NCBI RefSeq assembly: GCF_900115475.1
Contig: NZ_FOWP01000002.1
Location: 496,001-560,000, forward strand
DNA from: Ectopseudomonas composti
Lineage (GTDB): Bacteria > Pseudomonadota > Gammaproteobacteria > Pseudomonadales > Pseudomonadaceae
DNA length: 64,000 nt
Direction of reading: 5' to 3'
Of this stretch, positions 43,530-52,456 are shown in pieces. A model generated the notes under the pieces. It ran no database searches. It worked only from the letters and a program-made list of their open reading frames with translations, and was not told the origin of the DNA. The translations under genes and the position numbers were made by a program. How positions within the stretch are numbered: the first letter of the stretch is position 1; every line of letters begins with the position of its first letter.

Positions 43530-43631
43530 AAGGCCCTGTGGTTTGCTCTGCCGCCGGGCGGCGGTCGGGCATGGTAGCACCGGCTTTGCACGAGGCTCAA
43601 GGCAGCGGCCACGGGCTGCTCAGCGCTTAGC

Positions 43632-43645
43632 TGACCCTGTGGTCA
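43632..43645. promoter_or_regulatory. RutR-type operator between the TetR gene and moaA
   Basis: TGACCCTGTGGTCA: inverted TGACC/GGTCA half-sites spaced by four bases, the same layout as the E. coli RutR consensus TTGACCAnnTGGTCAA. It lies in the shared promoter space, five bases from a TTGTATACAA site. Confidence 0.75.
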
Positions 43646-43650
43646 AATTT

Positions 43651-43660
43651 TTGTATACAA
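43651..43660. promoter_or_regulatory. TTGTATACAA palindrome before moaA
   Basis: A perfect 10-bp palindrome, 81 bases upstream of moaA. Same family as the sites at 54530, 57008 and others; candidate GntR operator. Confidence 0.7.
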
Positions 43661-43741
43661 GAAATCGCTTTTCTGTTTCTATCGCGCACAGCGTTATCCA
43701 TGACAAAAAGTCTCGGCGCGTGACGCTGCAGGAGACCCACC

Positions 43742-44737
43742 GTGAACACCCATCAGCTCGTCGACCCCTTCGGTCGGCGCATCACCTACCTGCGCTTGTC
43801 GGTGACCGATCGCTGCGATTTTCGCTGCACCTACTGCATGAGCGAAGACATGCAGTTCGCGCCGCGTGCGCAGATTCTCAGCCTGGAAGAACTCTACGCC
43901 GTGGCCGATGCCTTCATCGGGTTGGGCGTGCGGCGTATTCGCATCACTGGCGGCGAGCCGTTGGTGCGCAAGAACCTGCTGAGTCTGTTGCAGCGCCTGG
44001 GTGAACGTGACGAGCTGGATGACCTGGCGATCACCACCAATGGCTCGCAACTGGTAGAGATGGCTGCGCCGTTGCGCGCGGCGGGCGTGCGGCGCCTGAA
44101 CATCAGCCTGGATTCCCTGCAGCGCGAGCGCTTCGCCGCTTTTACCCGGCGCGACAAGCTCGATCAGGTGCTGGCCGGCATCGACGCGGCGCGCGCGGCT
44201 GGATTCGAGCGGATCAAGCTCAACTGCGTGGTGCAGAGCGGGCGTAACGACGACGAGGTGCTGGATCTGGTCGAGTTCGCCATCGCGCGCGGGCTGGACA
44301 TCAGCTTCATTGAGGAAATGCCGCTGGGCAGCGTGGTCAGCCACAGCCGCGAGCAGACCTTCTGTTCCAGCGACGAGGTGCGTCAGCGTATCGAGCAGCG
44401 CCATGCGCTGGTGCGCAGCAGCAAGGTTACTGGTGGCCCGTCGCGCTACTGGCAAGTGCTCGGCACGCAGACCCAGGTGGGCTTCATCTCGCCGCACAGC
44501 CACAACTTCTGCGGTGACTGCAACCGTGTGCGGGTAACCGCAGAGGGCAAGTTGGTGCTCTGCCTCGGCCACGACAACGCACTGGATCTCAAGCGCCTGC
44601 TGCGTGCGCATCCGGGCGACGGCGAGCGCCTGCGTCAGGCGCTGATCGAAGCGCTGCGCCTGAAGCCCGAGCGTCACCACTTCGCCACCGACGAGCAGGT
44701 GCAGGTGGTGCGCTTCATGAGTATGACCGGCGGCTAG
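43742..44737 (+). CDS. moaA: MoaA, GTP 3',8-cyclase (molybdenum cofactor synthesis)
   Basis: A 331-residue radical SAM protein. The first cluster motif CDFRCTYC has Cys25, Cys29 and Cys32; the second is in FCGDCNRVRVTAEGKLVLCLG near the C terminus. The C terminus ends MSMTGG, with the double Gly tail typical of MoaA. It makes cyclic pyranopterin precursor from GTP. The start is GTG at 43742 after GGAGACCCACC. A separate moaA copy inside a purine region fits supply of cofactor to xanthine dehydrogenase; other moa genes are not in the window. Confidence 0.94.
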   Translation: MNTHQLVDPFGRRITYLRLSVTDRCDFRCTYCMSEDMQFAPRAQILSLEELYAVADAFIGLGVRRIRITGGEPLVRKNLLSLLQRLGERDELDDLAITTNGSQLVEMAAPLRAAGVRRLNISLDSLQRERFAAFTRRDKLDQVLAGIDAARAAGFERIKLNCVVQSGRNDDEVLDLVEFAIARGLDISFIEEMPLGSVVSHSREQTFCSSDEVRQRIEQRHALVRSSKVTGGPSRYWQVLGTQTQVGFISPHSHNFCGDCNRVRVTAEGKLVLCLGHDNALDLKRLLRAHPGDGERLRQALIEALRLKPERHHFATDEQVQVVRFMSMTGG

Positions 44738-44779
44738 ACCCGCCCTCGAATTGCCAAAACAACAATAAGGAGGCTCTGC

Positions 44780-45619
44780 ATGAAGCCGGTACGACTGTGT
44801 CTGCTATCTGCCGTTCTACTGACCCCCAACGCCCTGGCGCAGACCTATGTGGTCGGCGTCGAGGACCTGCCGTTCGCGCCGCACTACAGCCTCGATGGCG
44901 AGGGGCAGTACCGTGGCTTCGCTCGCGAGGTTCTGGATGCCTTCGCCGCTGATAGCGGTGTCAGCCTGAGCTACAAGGCGTTGCCGGTGGATCAGCTGCT
45001 GCCGGCCCTGCGGCGTGGCGAGATCGACTTCAAGTATCCCGACAGCCCGCATTGGGCCGGCACGCAGAAAGCGGGCATGGCGCTGCACTACAGCCAGACC
45101 GTGGTCGATTACGTCGACGGCGTGCTGGTAGCGCCGCAGCGCCAGGGGCAGACGCTGGAGAGCATTCACCGCCTGGCCATGGTGCAGGGCTGGACGCCGC
45201 GAGGGTACGAGCAGGCCATCGACAGCGGGCAGGTTCAGCTGAGTTACAGCGAGGACCTGCGCCAGATGATTCGCCAGGCCTTGAAGCAGGAAACCGATGG
45301 CGCCTACTTCAATGTGGTGGTGGCCACCCATTACCTGGACAACATCCGCGCCCGGCCCGGTGCCCTGGTGTTCGATCCCAAGTTGCCGCACACCCGTGGC
45401 AGTTTTCACCTGTCGAGCCTGCATCACCCGCAGCTGATCGCCCGTTTCGACCGCTTTCTCGCCCAGCGCTCGGAGCAGGTGGTGGCGCTCAAGGCGAGCT
45501 ATCGGGTCGAGGCCAATCTCGATAGCGAGTACATGGGCGTCGAGCAGTGGAAAGTGGATTTTCTCGAGCGCCAGAAAGCCAAAGCCGGCGCACAGGCGCC
45601 GGCTTCGTCCGCTCGTTGA
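44780..45619 (+). CDS. Periplasmic solute-binding protein (family 3 type)
   Basis: A 279-residue protein with a signal peptide ending at ALAQ (about residue 21). Family 3-type pieces: YSLDGEGQYRGFAREVLDAF, LPVDQLLPALRRGEIDFKYP. No permease or ATPase genes of an ABC system are next to it; its neighbours are moaA and, convergent, an NCS1 permease. The ATG follows a strong AAGGAGG site. The ligand is unknown, and it may be an orphan or a sensor-type protein. Confidence 0.8.
   Translation: MKPVRLCLLSAVLLTPNALAQTYVVGVEDLPFAPHYSLDGEGQYRGFAREVLDAFAADSGVSLSYKALPVDQLLPALRRGEIDFKYPDSPHWAGTQKAGMALHYSQTVVDYVDGVLVAPQRQGQTLESIHRLAMVQGWTPRGYEQAIDSGQVQLSYSEDLRQMIRQALKQETDGAYFNVVVATHYLDNIRARPGALVFDPKLPHTRGSFHLSSLHHPQLIARFDRFLAQRSEQVVALKASYRVEANLDSEYMGVEQWKVDFLERQKAKAGAQAPASSAR
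45582..45605. terminator. Hairpin in the convergent gene ends, likely two-way terminator
   Basis: AAGCCGGCGC and GCGCCGGCTT form a 10-bp stem with an ACAG loop. It lies inside the last codons of the solute-binding gene, 19 bases past the NCS1 permease stop on the other strand, and is followed there by a T-rich stretch. Confidence 0.5.
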
Positions 45620-45623
45620 TGGC

Positions 45624-47090
45624 TTAGAGTGCGGCGTCGGCGCGTTTCAGCGCCTGCGCCTGGCCGTGCATCAGGCCATAGTGCAGCACCGCGCCGAGCA
45701 GGGCGCCGAGCAGCCAGGAATAGCCCGAAAGCTGACTCAGGACTGGCGCCCATACCGAGGCGACGGAGAACACCGAGCCGATGGCGAAGGCGATCATCGC
45801 CTTGCGGTTCCAGCCGCCATCGAAGTAGTAGGCCGAACCGACCTCGGCGCTGAACAGCTGCTGCAGGTCGAGCTTGCGCCGGCGTACCAGGTAGTAGTCG
45901 GCGACGATGATGCCGTACAGCGGCGCGAGAACAGCGCCGAGGGTGTCGACGAAGGCAGCGATGCCAACATTGCTGATGAAGGCCACCCATAGCGCGCCGA
46001 TGAAGAAGGCGATGCCGGCAGTGATGAAGCCACCGGTGCGTGCGCTGATGTGTGCCGGAGCCAGGTTGGCCAGGTCATAGGCTGGCGGGATGAAGTTGGC
46101 CACCAGGTTGATGCCCACGGTCGCGGCAAAGAAGGTCAGCGCGGCGATGATGGTCAGGGTCAGGTTGTCCACGCGCGCAACGATGTCGGTCGGGTTGGTC
46201 AGCGTCTCACCGAATACCACCACGGTGCCGGCGGTGATTACCAGCGCGATCAACGAGAAGATCGCCAGGCTCACCGGCAGGCCGAGGAAGTTGCCGATGG
46301 TCATCTGCCTTTCGCTTTTGACAAAGCGGGCGAAGTCGCCGTAGTTGATCACCACCGCGGCGAAGTAGGCGACCATGGTGCCGACCACGGCGAAGAACGC
46401 GGCCACCGGGCCAGCGGCATACTCACCGTTGCCGCTGAAGATGTTGCCCAGCTCGCTGAGCAGGCTCGGGCCGGCCTGGTACCAGATCAGGCCCATCAGC
46501 GCGATCATCACCACGTAGACCAGCGGCCCGGCCCAGTTGAGGAAGCGGGTGATCCAGCTCATGCCGCAGACGAACAGGCCAACCTGGAACAGGCAGACGA
46601 TCACGTAGGACAGCCAGCCGATGGCGGTCAGCCCCATGTACACGGCTGGGTTCTGCGGTTCCAGCAGCGAGTTGAGCAGCAGGGCTACGGCGGTGGAAGC
46701 GAAGTAGGTCTGCACGCCGTACCAGAAGATCGCGACGATGCCACGCACCAGTGCAGGGAAGTTGGCGCCGCGCACGCCCATGCTGGCGCGGGCGAACACC
46801 GGGAAGGGGATGCCGTACTTGACGCTGGGTCTGCCGGTCAGTTGCACCAGGCCCATGACGATGCAGCCGGCGAGCACGATGCCGGCCAGCACGGCCCAGC
46901 CATTGAGTCCGTAGGAGATGAACAGCGTCGCTGCCAGGGTGTAGCCGAACAGGCTTTGAATGTCGTTCGACCAGACGTTGAAGATCTCGAACCAGCCCCA
47001 GGTACGTTTTTCAGGAGCCAGCGGGGCGAGGTCTTCGTTATGTAGCGATGGATCGATGTTCTTGATGCGAAAGTCTTCGGTGGTGGACAT
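45624..47090 (-). CDS. NCS1-family nucleobase/hydantoin permease
   Basis: A 488-residue protein with 12 hydrophobic segments. NCS1 marks: NIDPSLHNEDLAPLAPEKRTWGWFEIFNVW at the N terminus (quoted in parts: DLAPLAPEKRTWGW), SVKYGIPFPVFARASMGVRG, VQTYFASTAV and NYGDFARFVKS. Members move uracil, allantoin, hydantoins, cytosine or thiamine with a cation; the position suggests allantoin, uracil or a purine. Its upstream region holds both operator types described here. The ATG at 47090 is followed by STTEDFRIK; the upstream GGGAGCTGTCC holds the ribosome site. Confidence 0.88.
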   Translation of the reverse strand: MSTTEDFRIKNIDPSLHNEDLAPLAPEKRTWGWFEIFNVWSNDIQSLFGYTLAATLFISYGLNGWAVLAGIVLAGCIVMGLVQLTGRPSVKYGIPFPVFARASMGVRGANFPALVRGIVAIFWYGVQTYFASTAVALLLNSLLEPQNPAVYMGLTAIGWLSYVIVCLFQVGLFVCGMSWITRFLNWAGPLVYVVMIALMGLIWYQAGPSLLSELGNIFSGNGEYAAGPVAAFFAVVGTMVAYFAAVVINYGDFARFVKSERQMTIGNFLGLPVSLAIFSLIALVITAGTVVVFGETLTNPTDIVARVDNLTLTIIAALTFFAATVGINLVANFIPPAYDLANLAPAHISARTGGFITAGIAFFIGALWVAFISNVGIAAFVDTLGAVLAPLYGIIVADYYLVRRRKLDLQQLFSAEVGSAYYFDGGWNRKAMIAFAIGSVFSVASVWAPVLSQLSGYSWLLGALLGAVLHYGLMHGQAQALKRADAAL

Positions 47091-47188
47091 GGACAGCTCC
47101 CAGTTTTGTTCTTGCGCCGCGGCGATCTATGAGGAGATTTGTCTGCAGGTTTCGTTCCGATTTTGTATTCGCGTCGTGACTGAATCAA

Positions 47189-47196
47189 TGTATACA
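47189..47196. promoter_or_regulatory. TGTATACA palindrome upstream of the NCS1 permease
   Basis: An 8-bp palindrome, about 99 bases before the permease start; flanks (A/G) break the full TTGTnnACAA pattern. Weaker member of the GntR-type site family. Confidence 0.45.
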
Positions 47197-47313
47197 GCCA
47201 TTTCGACAGTGTTTCGGTAGGAACCTGATTGTCTTGTACACAGAAAATGCACTGCTGAATATGGCTTCTGGATAAATTGCACACAAAAAATAGAAATATT
47301 GTGATCAAAAACT

Positions 47314-47327
47314 TGACCTTGCGGTCA
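47314..47327. promoter_or_regulatory. RutR-type operator upstream of the NCS1 permease
   Basis: TGACCTTGCGGTCA: perfect TGACC-N4-GGTCA, 224 bases before the permease start. Same layout as 43632 and 56967. Confidence 0.7.
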
Positions 47328-47565
47328 GTTGTGTGATTGTAAGGTATTGATCGGAAAGCACCTGGTGTACGCCCGATTGTGCACCGGCGTGGTGCCGTTG
47401 CTTGCCTGTCGGCGCTGGGTTGGTGCGGTAGTGCAGGCCGCTTTGCCAAAGGCGGTGCGCGCGGCGCACCCTACGGATGGTGTATGGCCGCGTAGGCTAT
47501 GCCGTGTGCACCTGGCATTTGTTGCTCAAAGAAAAAAGGCTCTTCGCATTCTCATGGGGAGGATA

Positions 47566-48264
47566 CGCTTGACACCGGACTGGCAAGTTTGTGTGCGGAT
47601 TGCTTACTGACTTAGCACTATCCATTACCGAGTCCACTGAGCGTTTGGGTTGCGCCCCTTACGGGCGCCACACCTTGATTCGCTCCGCTCACCCTGCGGG
47701 CCAGCCTCCGGCTGTTACTTCGCTTCGCTGCGTTTCCTCGCGCCGGTGCTGCTCCGGTGGCCGGCTTACAAGGGCCATCCCTGGCCCTTTAAGCGGGGCC
47801 GCCATCGGTATCTCGCCGCATCCATGCGGCTCGTCCCCCTACGCAACACCTCCACTCGGACTCCTGAAGGGGACCGGGTCGCGAGCTTGCGATATCTCCG
47901 GAAGGTCAAAGTCGATAGTGTTTGGCTTTTGCTCTTGAAGCGCGATCTCACAGACGACGCCCAAGTCCCCCTTCAGGAGGCCGAGTGGAATCACCGTGGA
48001 AGGGGTTGAGCGACATGGATGTCGCGAGAGCTGCGATGGGCCAGGGATGGCCCTTCGCAGCGGGCCCCTGGAGTGGTGATGGAGCGAGGGAACCCCGGCG
48101 CAGCCGGGGCCGTATGCAGGGGTGTGTTTCTTTGCTTACTTTCTTTGCACAAGCAAAGAAAGTGAGTCGCCCGTAAGGGGCGAAACCCGTCAGGTCAGGC
48201 GACGCGTTAATGGATAGGGCCAGCACCGAAAGCACACACTTATTTGCCAGTCCGGTCTCAAGCG
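47566..48264. repeat. About 700-bp MITE-like element with long inverted-repeat structure
   Basis: The ends are 21-base inverted repeats, CGCTTGACACCGGACTGGCAA (47566-47586) and its complement at 48244-48264, with 20 of 21 matches. Inside, matching blocks occur in mirrored order: CTATCCATTA, CGCCCCTTACGGGCG, AAGGGCCATCCCTGGCCC and CTCCTGAAGGGGAC, centred near 47915. The right arm also holds a TTTCTTTGC...GCAAAGAAA hairpin (48130-48161). Several open frames exist on both strands but none looks like a gene. No target duplication is evident. It lies between the NCS1 permease and porin genes. Confidence 0.75.
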
Positions 48265-48293
48265 CACCGTGCATGGAAAGATGAAGATCAAAG

Positions 48294-48331
48294 AAAAAGG
48301 GGGAAGGGCGCGAGCGCCCATCCCCCTTTTT
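48294..48331 (-). terminator. Strong rho-independent terminator of the porin gene
   Basis: AAAAAGGGGG.AGGGCGC pairs with GCGCCC.TCCCCCTTTTT around a short loop, with a U-run in the minus direction, about 50 bases beyond the porin stop. Confidence 0.88.
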
Positions 48332-48381
48332 ACCCGGCCGCCGTCCCTACCCGACGTCGGCCAAGTGCGCTGTGGCTGTGG

Positions 48382-49242
48382 TCAGAAGTGGTACTTGACC
48401 AGTGCCTGCACCGCCGTCTGGTCGAAGCGGTCATCCGACCCGTCCACCGGCTTCACACCGTACTTGGCGCGCCACATGTTGATCTCTGTGCCTACATAGA
48501 GCTGACGCTCCTTGCCGAACAGGGCTTTGCCCGCATCCCACTTGACCTGGATCGAGGAGCCGACCGAGGTCTGGGTGCCGGCATCACGCGACGGCGAACG
48601 CCAGTCGAGGAAGCCGTCGACGACGAAGTCCTGCTCGCCGAGGCTGAACGGATACGCCGCGCTGATGGTCAGCTGGGTGGCGTAGCCGTTGCTGTTGCTG
48701 TCGGCGAAGAAGGTATGGTTGTTGATCTTGACCTGGTACAGGTTGGTCTTGAAGTAGGTGAAGCCGGGTACTTCCCAGTCCAGGCCGATGCCGTACAGGT
48801 AGTTCTCCGGGCCAGGGCCGCCATTGCCTTTTTCATAGGTAAAGGCGGCGAACACGTCTTTGATCGGGCCGGCGGCCAGCTTCTGCCCGGTCAGCCAGCT
48901 CAGGCTGACACGTGGGGAGAATTCCATGTAGTAGAAGGAATCCTTGTCATGTTGACGGAAGGTACCGTTGTCGAAGCTGCCGCGCGATTGCACGTTGTCG
49001 GTATGGATGTAGTCGAGGAAGTAGAAGATGTCGCCCCAGGCCCAGCCACTGGCGTGCTCGAAGGTGAAGGTGGTCTGGGTACGCTGTTCCTCGCCGTTGA
49101 AGTTCATGCGCTGGAAGTTCTCGCCGTACAGGTACGACAGGCTGTTGTCCTGCCAGTAGAGGAGGTCGCCAGCGAGTGCCTGCTGGCCGGAGAACAGTCC
49201 GGCTGACAGGGCGAGGCAGTGGGGCAGATGCTTGAATTTCAT
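48382..49242 (-). CDS. Tsx-like nucleoside-channel outer membrane protein
   Basis: A 286-residue outer membrane protein. Signal peptide to about residue 24 (QQALA), alternating beta-strand pattern and a C-terminal Phe (LVKYHF). Similar to the Tsx family: WGDIFYFLDYIHTDN, YYMEFSPRVSLSWLTG, YLYGIGLDWEVPGFTYFKTN. In Tsx the barrel passes nucleosides and bases. Position downstream of the NCS2 permease supports uptake of purines or nucleosides. It ends before a strong terminator. Confidence 0.85.
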   Translation of the reverse strand: MKFKHLPHCLALSAGLFSGQQALAGDLLYWQDNSLSYLYGENFQRMNFNGEEQRTQTTFTFEHASGWAWGDIFYFLDYIHTDNVQSRGSFDNGTFRQHDKDSFYYMEFSPRVSLSWLTGQKLAAGPIKDVFAAFTYEKGNGGPGPENYLYGIGLDWEVPGFTYFKTNLYQVKINNHTFFADSNSNGYATQLTISAAYPFSLGEQDFVVDGFLDWRSPSRDAGTQTSVGSSIQVKWDAGKALFGKERQLYVGTEINMWRAKYGVKPVDGSDDRFDQTAVQALVKYHF

Positions 49243-49278
49243 GAATTTTCCTTGTTTTTGACGTGCAAGCAGGTGTCC

Positions 49279-49298
49279 CCCGGCAGCGGACTGCCGGG
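49279..49298 (-). terminator. Hairpin between NCS2 permease and porin
   Basis: CCCGGCAG and CTGCCGGG form an 8-bp stem with a four-base loop in the 76-bp gap. There is no U-run; it may only slow or process the transcript. Confidence 0.35.
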
Positions 49299-49318
49299 AG
49301 TGGATCGGTTTGTCGCGG

Positions 49319-50821
49319 TTAGCTGGTGCGCGGGTCCGGGGTAAGGTCGCGGCTCAGAGTCTTGAGGTTGCTGTCATCGACGCCATCGTCACCCTGGCGG
49401 TTCTGCAGCACGGTGTGCAAGTGCGCCTCGGGATCGTAGTCGTCCTCTTCCACTTCCTGCTGTTCGTCGGGCAGGAATATGTTCAGCGCAATGGCGCTGA
49501 AGGCTCCGATGGTGATCGGTGAGCCGAAGATGTTCTTCAGCACGTCCGGCATGTGCGAAAGCACATCCGGCACGCCGGCCACACCCAGGCCAAGGCCCAG
49601 GGAAATGGCCACGATCAGCACGTTGCGACGGTGCAGACCGGCTTCGCTGAGAATCTTGATGCCGGCCACCGCGACGGTGCCGAACATGATCAGGGTGGCG
49701 CCACCGAGTACCGGCTTGGGCATCAGTTGCAGCACGGCACCCACCACCGGAAATAGCCCCAGCAGGATCAGGATGCCGGCGATGTAGAAAGCCACGTGGC
49801 GGCTGGCAACGCCAGTGAGCTGGATCACCCCGTTGTTCTGGCTGAAGGTGGTCATCGGCAGGCTGTTGAACATGGCGGCAACTGCCGAGTTGCAGCCATC
49901 GGCCAGCACTCCGGATTTGATCCGGCGCATGTATAGCGGCCCCTTGACGGGCTGCTTGGAGATGATCGAGTTGGCGGTCAGGTCGCCTGCCGTTTCCAGT
50001 GGCGTGATCAGGAAGATCACGGCAATGGGCACGAAGGCGATCCAGTCGAAACCGAAACCGTACTTGAATGGCTGCGGCATGCTGATCAACGGCACTTCAG
50101 CCATGTTGGCGAAATCCACCCGGTCGGTGAACCAGGCCACGCTGAAGCCGAGGGTCAGGCCGATGATCACGGCGGACAGGCGCAGCACCTGCGAAGAGGC
50201 GCGGTTGAGGGCGACGATGGTGCCCAGCACCAGCCCGCCAAGCGCCAGGTGGTGCAGGGCGCCGAGGTCTGGCGCGCCGTAGCCGCCGGCCAGGTCGGTC
50301 ATCCCCACCTTGATCAGCGACAGGCCCATCAGGCAGATGATGGTTCCGGTGACCACCGGGGTGATGACCTTGCGCAGCTTGTTGATGAACTGGCTGAAGG
50401 CGATCTCGACGAAGGCGGCGCAGAAGCAGATGCCGAACAGCGTGGCGAGTATTTCCTCCTCGCTGGCGCCGCGGCCTTTGACAATGAATCCGGCGCTGAG
50501 CACCACGCTGAGAAAGCCGAAACTGGTGCCTTGCAGACAGAGTAGGCCGGAACCGATCGGGCCGATGCGCTTGGCTTGGACGAAGGTGCCGAGGCCGGAG
50601 ACGAACAACGCCATGCTCACCAGGTACGGCACATGAGCGCCGAGGCCGAGGGCGCTGCCGACGATCAGGGTAGGGGTGATGATGCCGACGAAGCTGGCCA
50701 GCACATGCTGCAGCGCCGCGAAGATGGCAGGGGCGAAAGCTGGGGTGTCGTCCAACTGGTAGATCAGGTCGCTGTTGCCGACGGGCGCAGCTGGGGCTTG
50801 GGTATTGCTATCTGGGGTCAT
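49319..50821 (-). CDS. NCS2-family xanthine/urate-type permease
   Basis: A 500-residue protein with 12-14 hydrophobic segments. It holds AALQHVLASFVGIITPTLIVG (about residues 36-56) and the NCS2 signature QNNGVIQLTGVASRHV near residue 330. Members include XanQ, UacT and UraA; the purine context suggests urate or xanthine. The ATG at 50821 has AGG seven bases upstream; the in-frame ATG at 50836 lacks a site. The promoter region is shared with the puuD terminator and a TTGTGCACAA operator. Confidence 0.9.
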   Translation of the reverse strand: MTPDSNTQAPAAPVGNSDLIYQLDDTPAFAPAIFAALQHVLASFVGIITPTLIVGSALGLGAHVPYLVSMALFVSGLGTFVQAKRIGPIGSGLLCLQGTSFGFLSVVLSAGFIVKGRGASEEEILATLFGICFCAAFVEIAFSQFINKLRKVITPVVTGTIICLMGLSLIKVGMTDLAGGYGAPDLGALHHLALGGLVLGTIVALNRASSQVLRLSAVIIGLTLGFSVAWFTDRVDFANMAEVPLISMPQPFKYGFGFDWIAFVPIAVIFLITPLETAGDLTANSIISKQPVKGPLYMRRIKSGVLADGCNSAVAAMFNSLPMTTFSQNNGVIQLTGVASRHVAFYIAGILILLGLFPVVGAVLQLMPKPVLGGATLIMFGTVAVAGIKILSEAGLHRRNVLIVAISLGLGLGVAGVPDVLSHMPDVLKNIFGSPITIGAFSAIALNIFLPDEQQEVEEDDYDPEAHLHTVLQNRQGDDGVDDSNLKTLSRDLTPDPRTS

Positions 50822-50971
50822 GTCATAGCCTGCCATTTGTTTTTATACGGTCATGGGCTTACACGAGGCTTCACGGCACCTCTTTCCTGCTCAATAGAAA
50901 CTTGTCTTGTCGGTCAGGATGTTTCGACTATAGCAATATGTCGACATTGTTAAAAACAATTTATTTATAGA

Positions 50972-50981
50972 TTGTGCACAA
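50972..50981. promoter_or_regulatory. TTGTGCACAA palindrome upstream of the NCS2 permease
   Basis: A perfect 10-bp palindrome 151 bases before the permease start, directly after the puuD terminator U-run. A further palindrome, ATTGTT-AAA-AACAAT, lies at 50946-50960. A lone GGTCA half-site is at 50912-50916. Confidence 0.65.
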
Positions 50982-50984
50982 AAA

Positions 50985-51021
50985 ATGAACCGCCGGTCAG
51001 CTTGCGCTGCCGGCGGTTCAT
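50985..51021 (-). terminator. Terminator of the puuE-uraD-allA-puuD transcript
   Basis: ATGAACCGCCGG and its complement form a long stem, followed in the minus direction by TTTTTT, 49 bases past the puuD stop. A typical rho-independent terminator. Confidence 0.85.
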
Positions 51022-51070
51022 GGGCGTAAAAAGATGCCGCACCCGGTCACGGGCGCGACATGTGCGGCAA

Positions 51071-52408
51071 TCAGTTGATCTGAGCGCCTTTGGCGATCCA
51101 GCTGCCGATCAGGTCGCGTTCGTCCTGAGTCATCTGGGTAATGTTACCCAGTGGCATGATCTGCGAAGCGACGCTCTGGGCGTGGATCTTCGCGGCCTGC
51201 GCCTTCATCTGCTCCGGCGTATCGAGCATCAGGCCGGCGGGTGCGGCGCTGAACATCGGGCTGCTCGGACTCACCGAGTGGCACACGGTGCAGCGCTCGT
51301 GGATCACGCTTTCGACTTGGGCGAAATCGGTGCTGGCGGCAGGTGTCGCGCTATCAGCAGCAGTGGGCGATTCCTCGTTTGCATCAGCTTTGGGCTGGGT
51401 TGCCTCGGCAACAGGCTCGCTGGTTGTGGAGGGGTTGCCGGGGAGGCCGGTGGCGGGAACGGGAGCGTACTTGATCGCCGGAGCCTGAGCCGTTGCCGGT
51501 GCGCTGACCGATTTGGTTTGCGGGCCGGTGACGTAAGCCAGGCAGATCATGCCCAGCGCTGCGGCCGGCAGGGTCCAGACGTACTTGCTGCTGTCGTGGC
51601 GGGTGTTGAAGTAGTGACGCACCAGCACGGCCAGAATCGCGATGCCTGCCAGGATCAGCCAGTTGTATTGGCTGCCGTAGGTGCTCGGGAAGTGGTTGCT
51701 GATCATGATGAACAGCACCGGCAGGGTGAAGTAGTTGTTGTGACGCGAGCGCAGCAGGCCTTTGGCCGGCAGGGTTGGGTCCGGCGTGGTGTTGGTTTCG
51801 ATCGCTTTAACCAGCGCGCGCTGGGCCGGCATGATGGTGAAGAACACGTTGCCGACCATGATGGTGCCGATGATGGCGCCGACATGGATGTACGCCGCGC
51901 GGCCGCTGAAGATCTGGCTGAAACCGTAGGCGGCAGCGATGATCAGCACGAACAGCACGGCACCGAGCAGGGCGGGGCGTTTGCCCAGTGGCGAGTCGCA
52001 GAGGAAGTGATAGATCACATAGCTGAGCGCCATGGAACCGAGGCCGATGGCGATGGCTGCAGCCGGTGCCAGATCAACACCCGGCTTGACCAGGTACAGG
52101 CTCGGGTTGAGGTAGTAAACCACCAGCAGCAGGGCGACGCCCGACAGCCAGGTGAAGTAGGCCTCCCATTTGAACCAGTGCAGGTTCTCCGGCATTTTCG
52201 GTGGGGCCAGTTTGTATTTTTCCAGGTGGTAGATGCCGCCGCCGTGAATCGCCCAGAGGTCGCCCGACAGGCCCTCGCGGGGATTGCTGCGGTTAAGGTT
52301 GTTCTCCAGCCAGACGAAATAGAATGACGCGCCGATCCAGGCGATACCGGTGATCATATGGATCCAGCGGATGCCCAGGTTTAGCCATTCGGTGAAATGT
52401 GCTTCCAC
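51071..52408 (-). CDS. puuD: PuuD, membrane urate hydroxylase with cytochrome c domain
   Basis: A 445-residue protein. Eight or nine transmembrane segments fill residues 1-300 (EWLNLGIRWIHMITGIAWIG, SHNNYFTLPVLFIMISNHF-like sequence). A long A/P/T/E-rich linker (about 305-360) leads to a cytochrome c domain with CTVCH at about 373-377 and a Met ligand in IMPLGN. PuuD oxidises urate to 5-hydroxyisourate and passes electrons to the respiratory chain. I chose GTG at 52408 (AGAGG eight bases upstream), which matches the start of homologues, over GTG 52438. It is the last gene of the minus-strand purine unit. Confidence 0.93.
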   Translation of the reverse strand: MEAHFTEWLNLGIRWIHMITGIAWIGASFYFVWLENNLNRSNPREGLSGDLWAIHGGGIYHLEKYKLAPPKMPENLHWFKWEAYFTWLSGVALLLVVYYLNPSLYLVKPGVDLAPAAAIAIGLGSMALSYVIYHFLCDSPLGKRPALLGAVLFVLIIAAAYGFSQIFSGRAAYIHVGAIIGTIMVGNVFFTIMPAQRALVKAIETNTTPDPTLPAKGLLRSRHNNYFTLPVLFIMISNHFPSTYGSQYNWLILAGIAILAVLVRHYFNTRHDSSKYVWTLPAAALGMICLAYVTGPQTKSVSAPATAQAPAIKYAPVPATGLPGNPSTTSEPVAEATQPKADANEESPTAADSATPAASTDFAQVESVIHERCTVCHSVSPSSPMFSAAPAGLMLDTPEQMKAQAAKIHAQSVASQIMPLGNITQMTQDERDLIGSWIAKGAQIN

Positions 52409-52456
52409 GATCTGTACCTCTTTCCCCGGGGGAGGCACGCCAACCCCGGGCTTCTC

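Larger units (their letters stand above)
47091..47565 (-). promoter_or_regulatory. Control region of the NCS1 permease
   Basis: No gene is seen. From the permease outward it holds TGTATACA (47189-47196), TTGTACACAG (47234-47243), TTGCACACAA (47277-47286) and the RutR-type site at 47314. A decayed GTAGGGTGCGCC-type repeat half (GGTGCGCGCGGCGCACCCTAC, 47454-47474) lies further out. Confidence 0.6.

Noticed and set aside
47566..48264. Short open frames (60-119 codons) in the 700-bp inverted repeat
   Set aside because: They overlap on both strands, lack ribosome sites and have compositions dictated by the palindromic blocks; no family is recognised.
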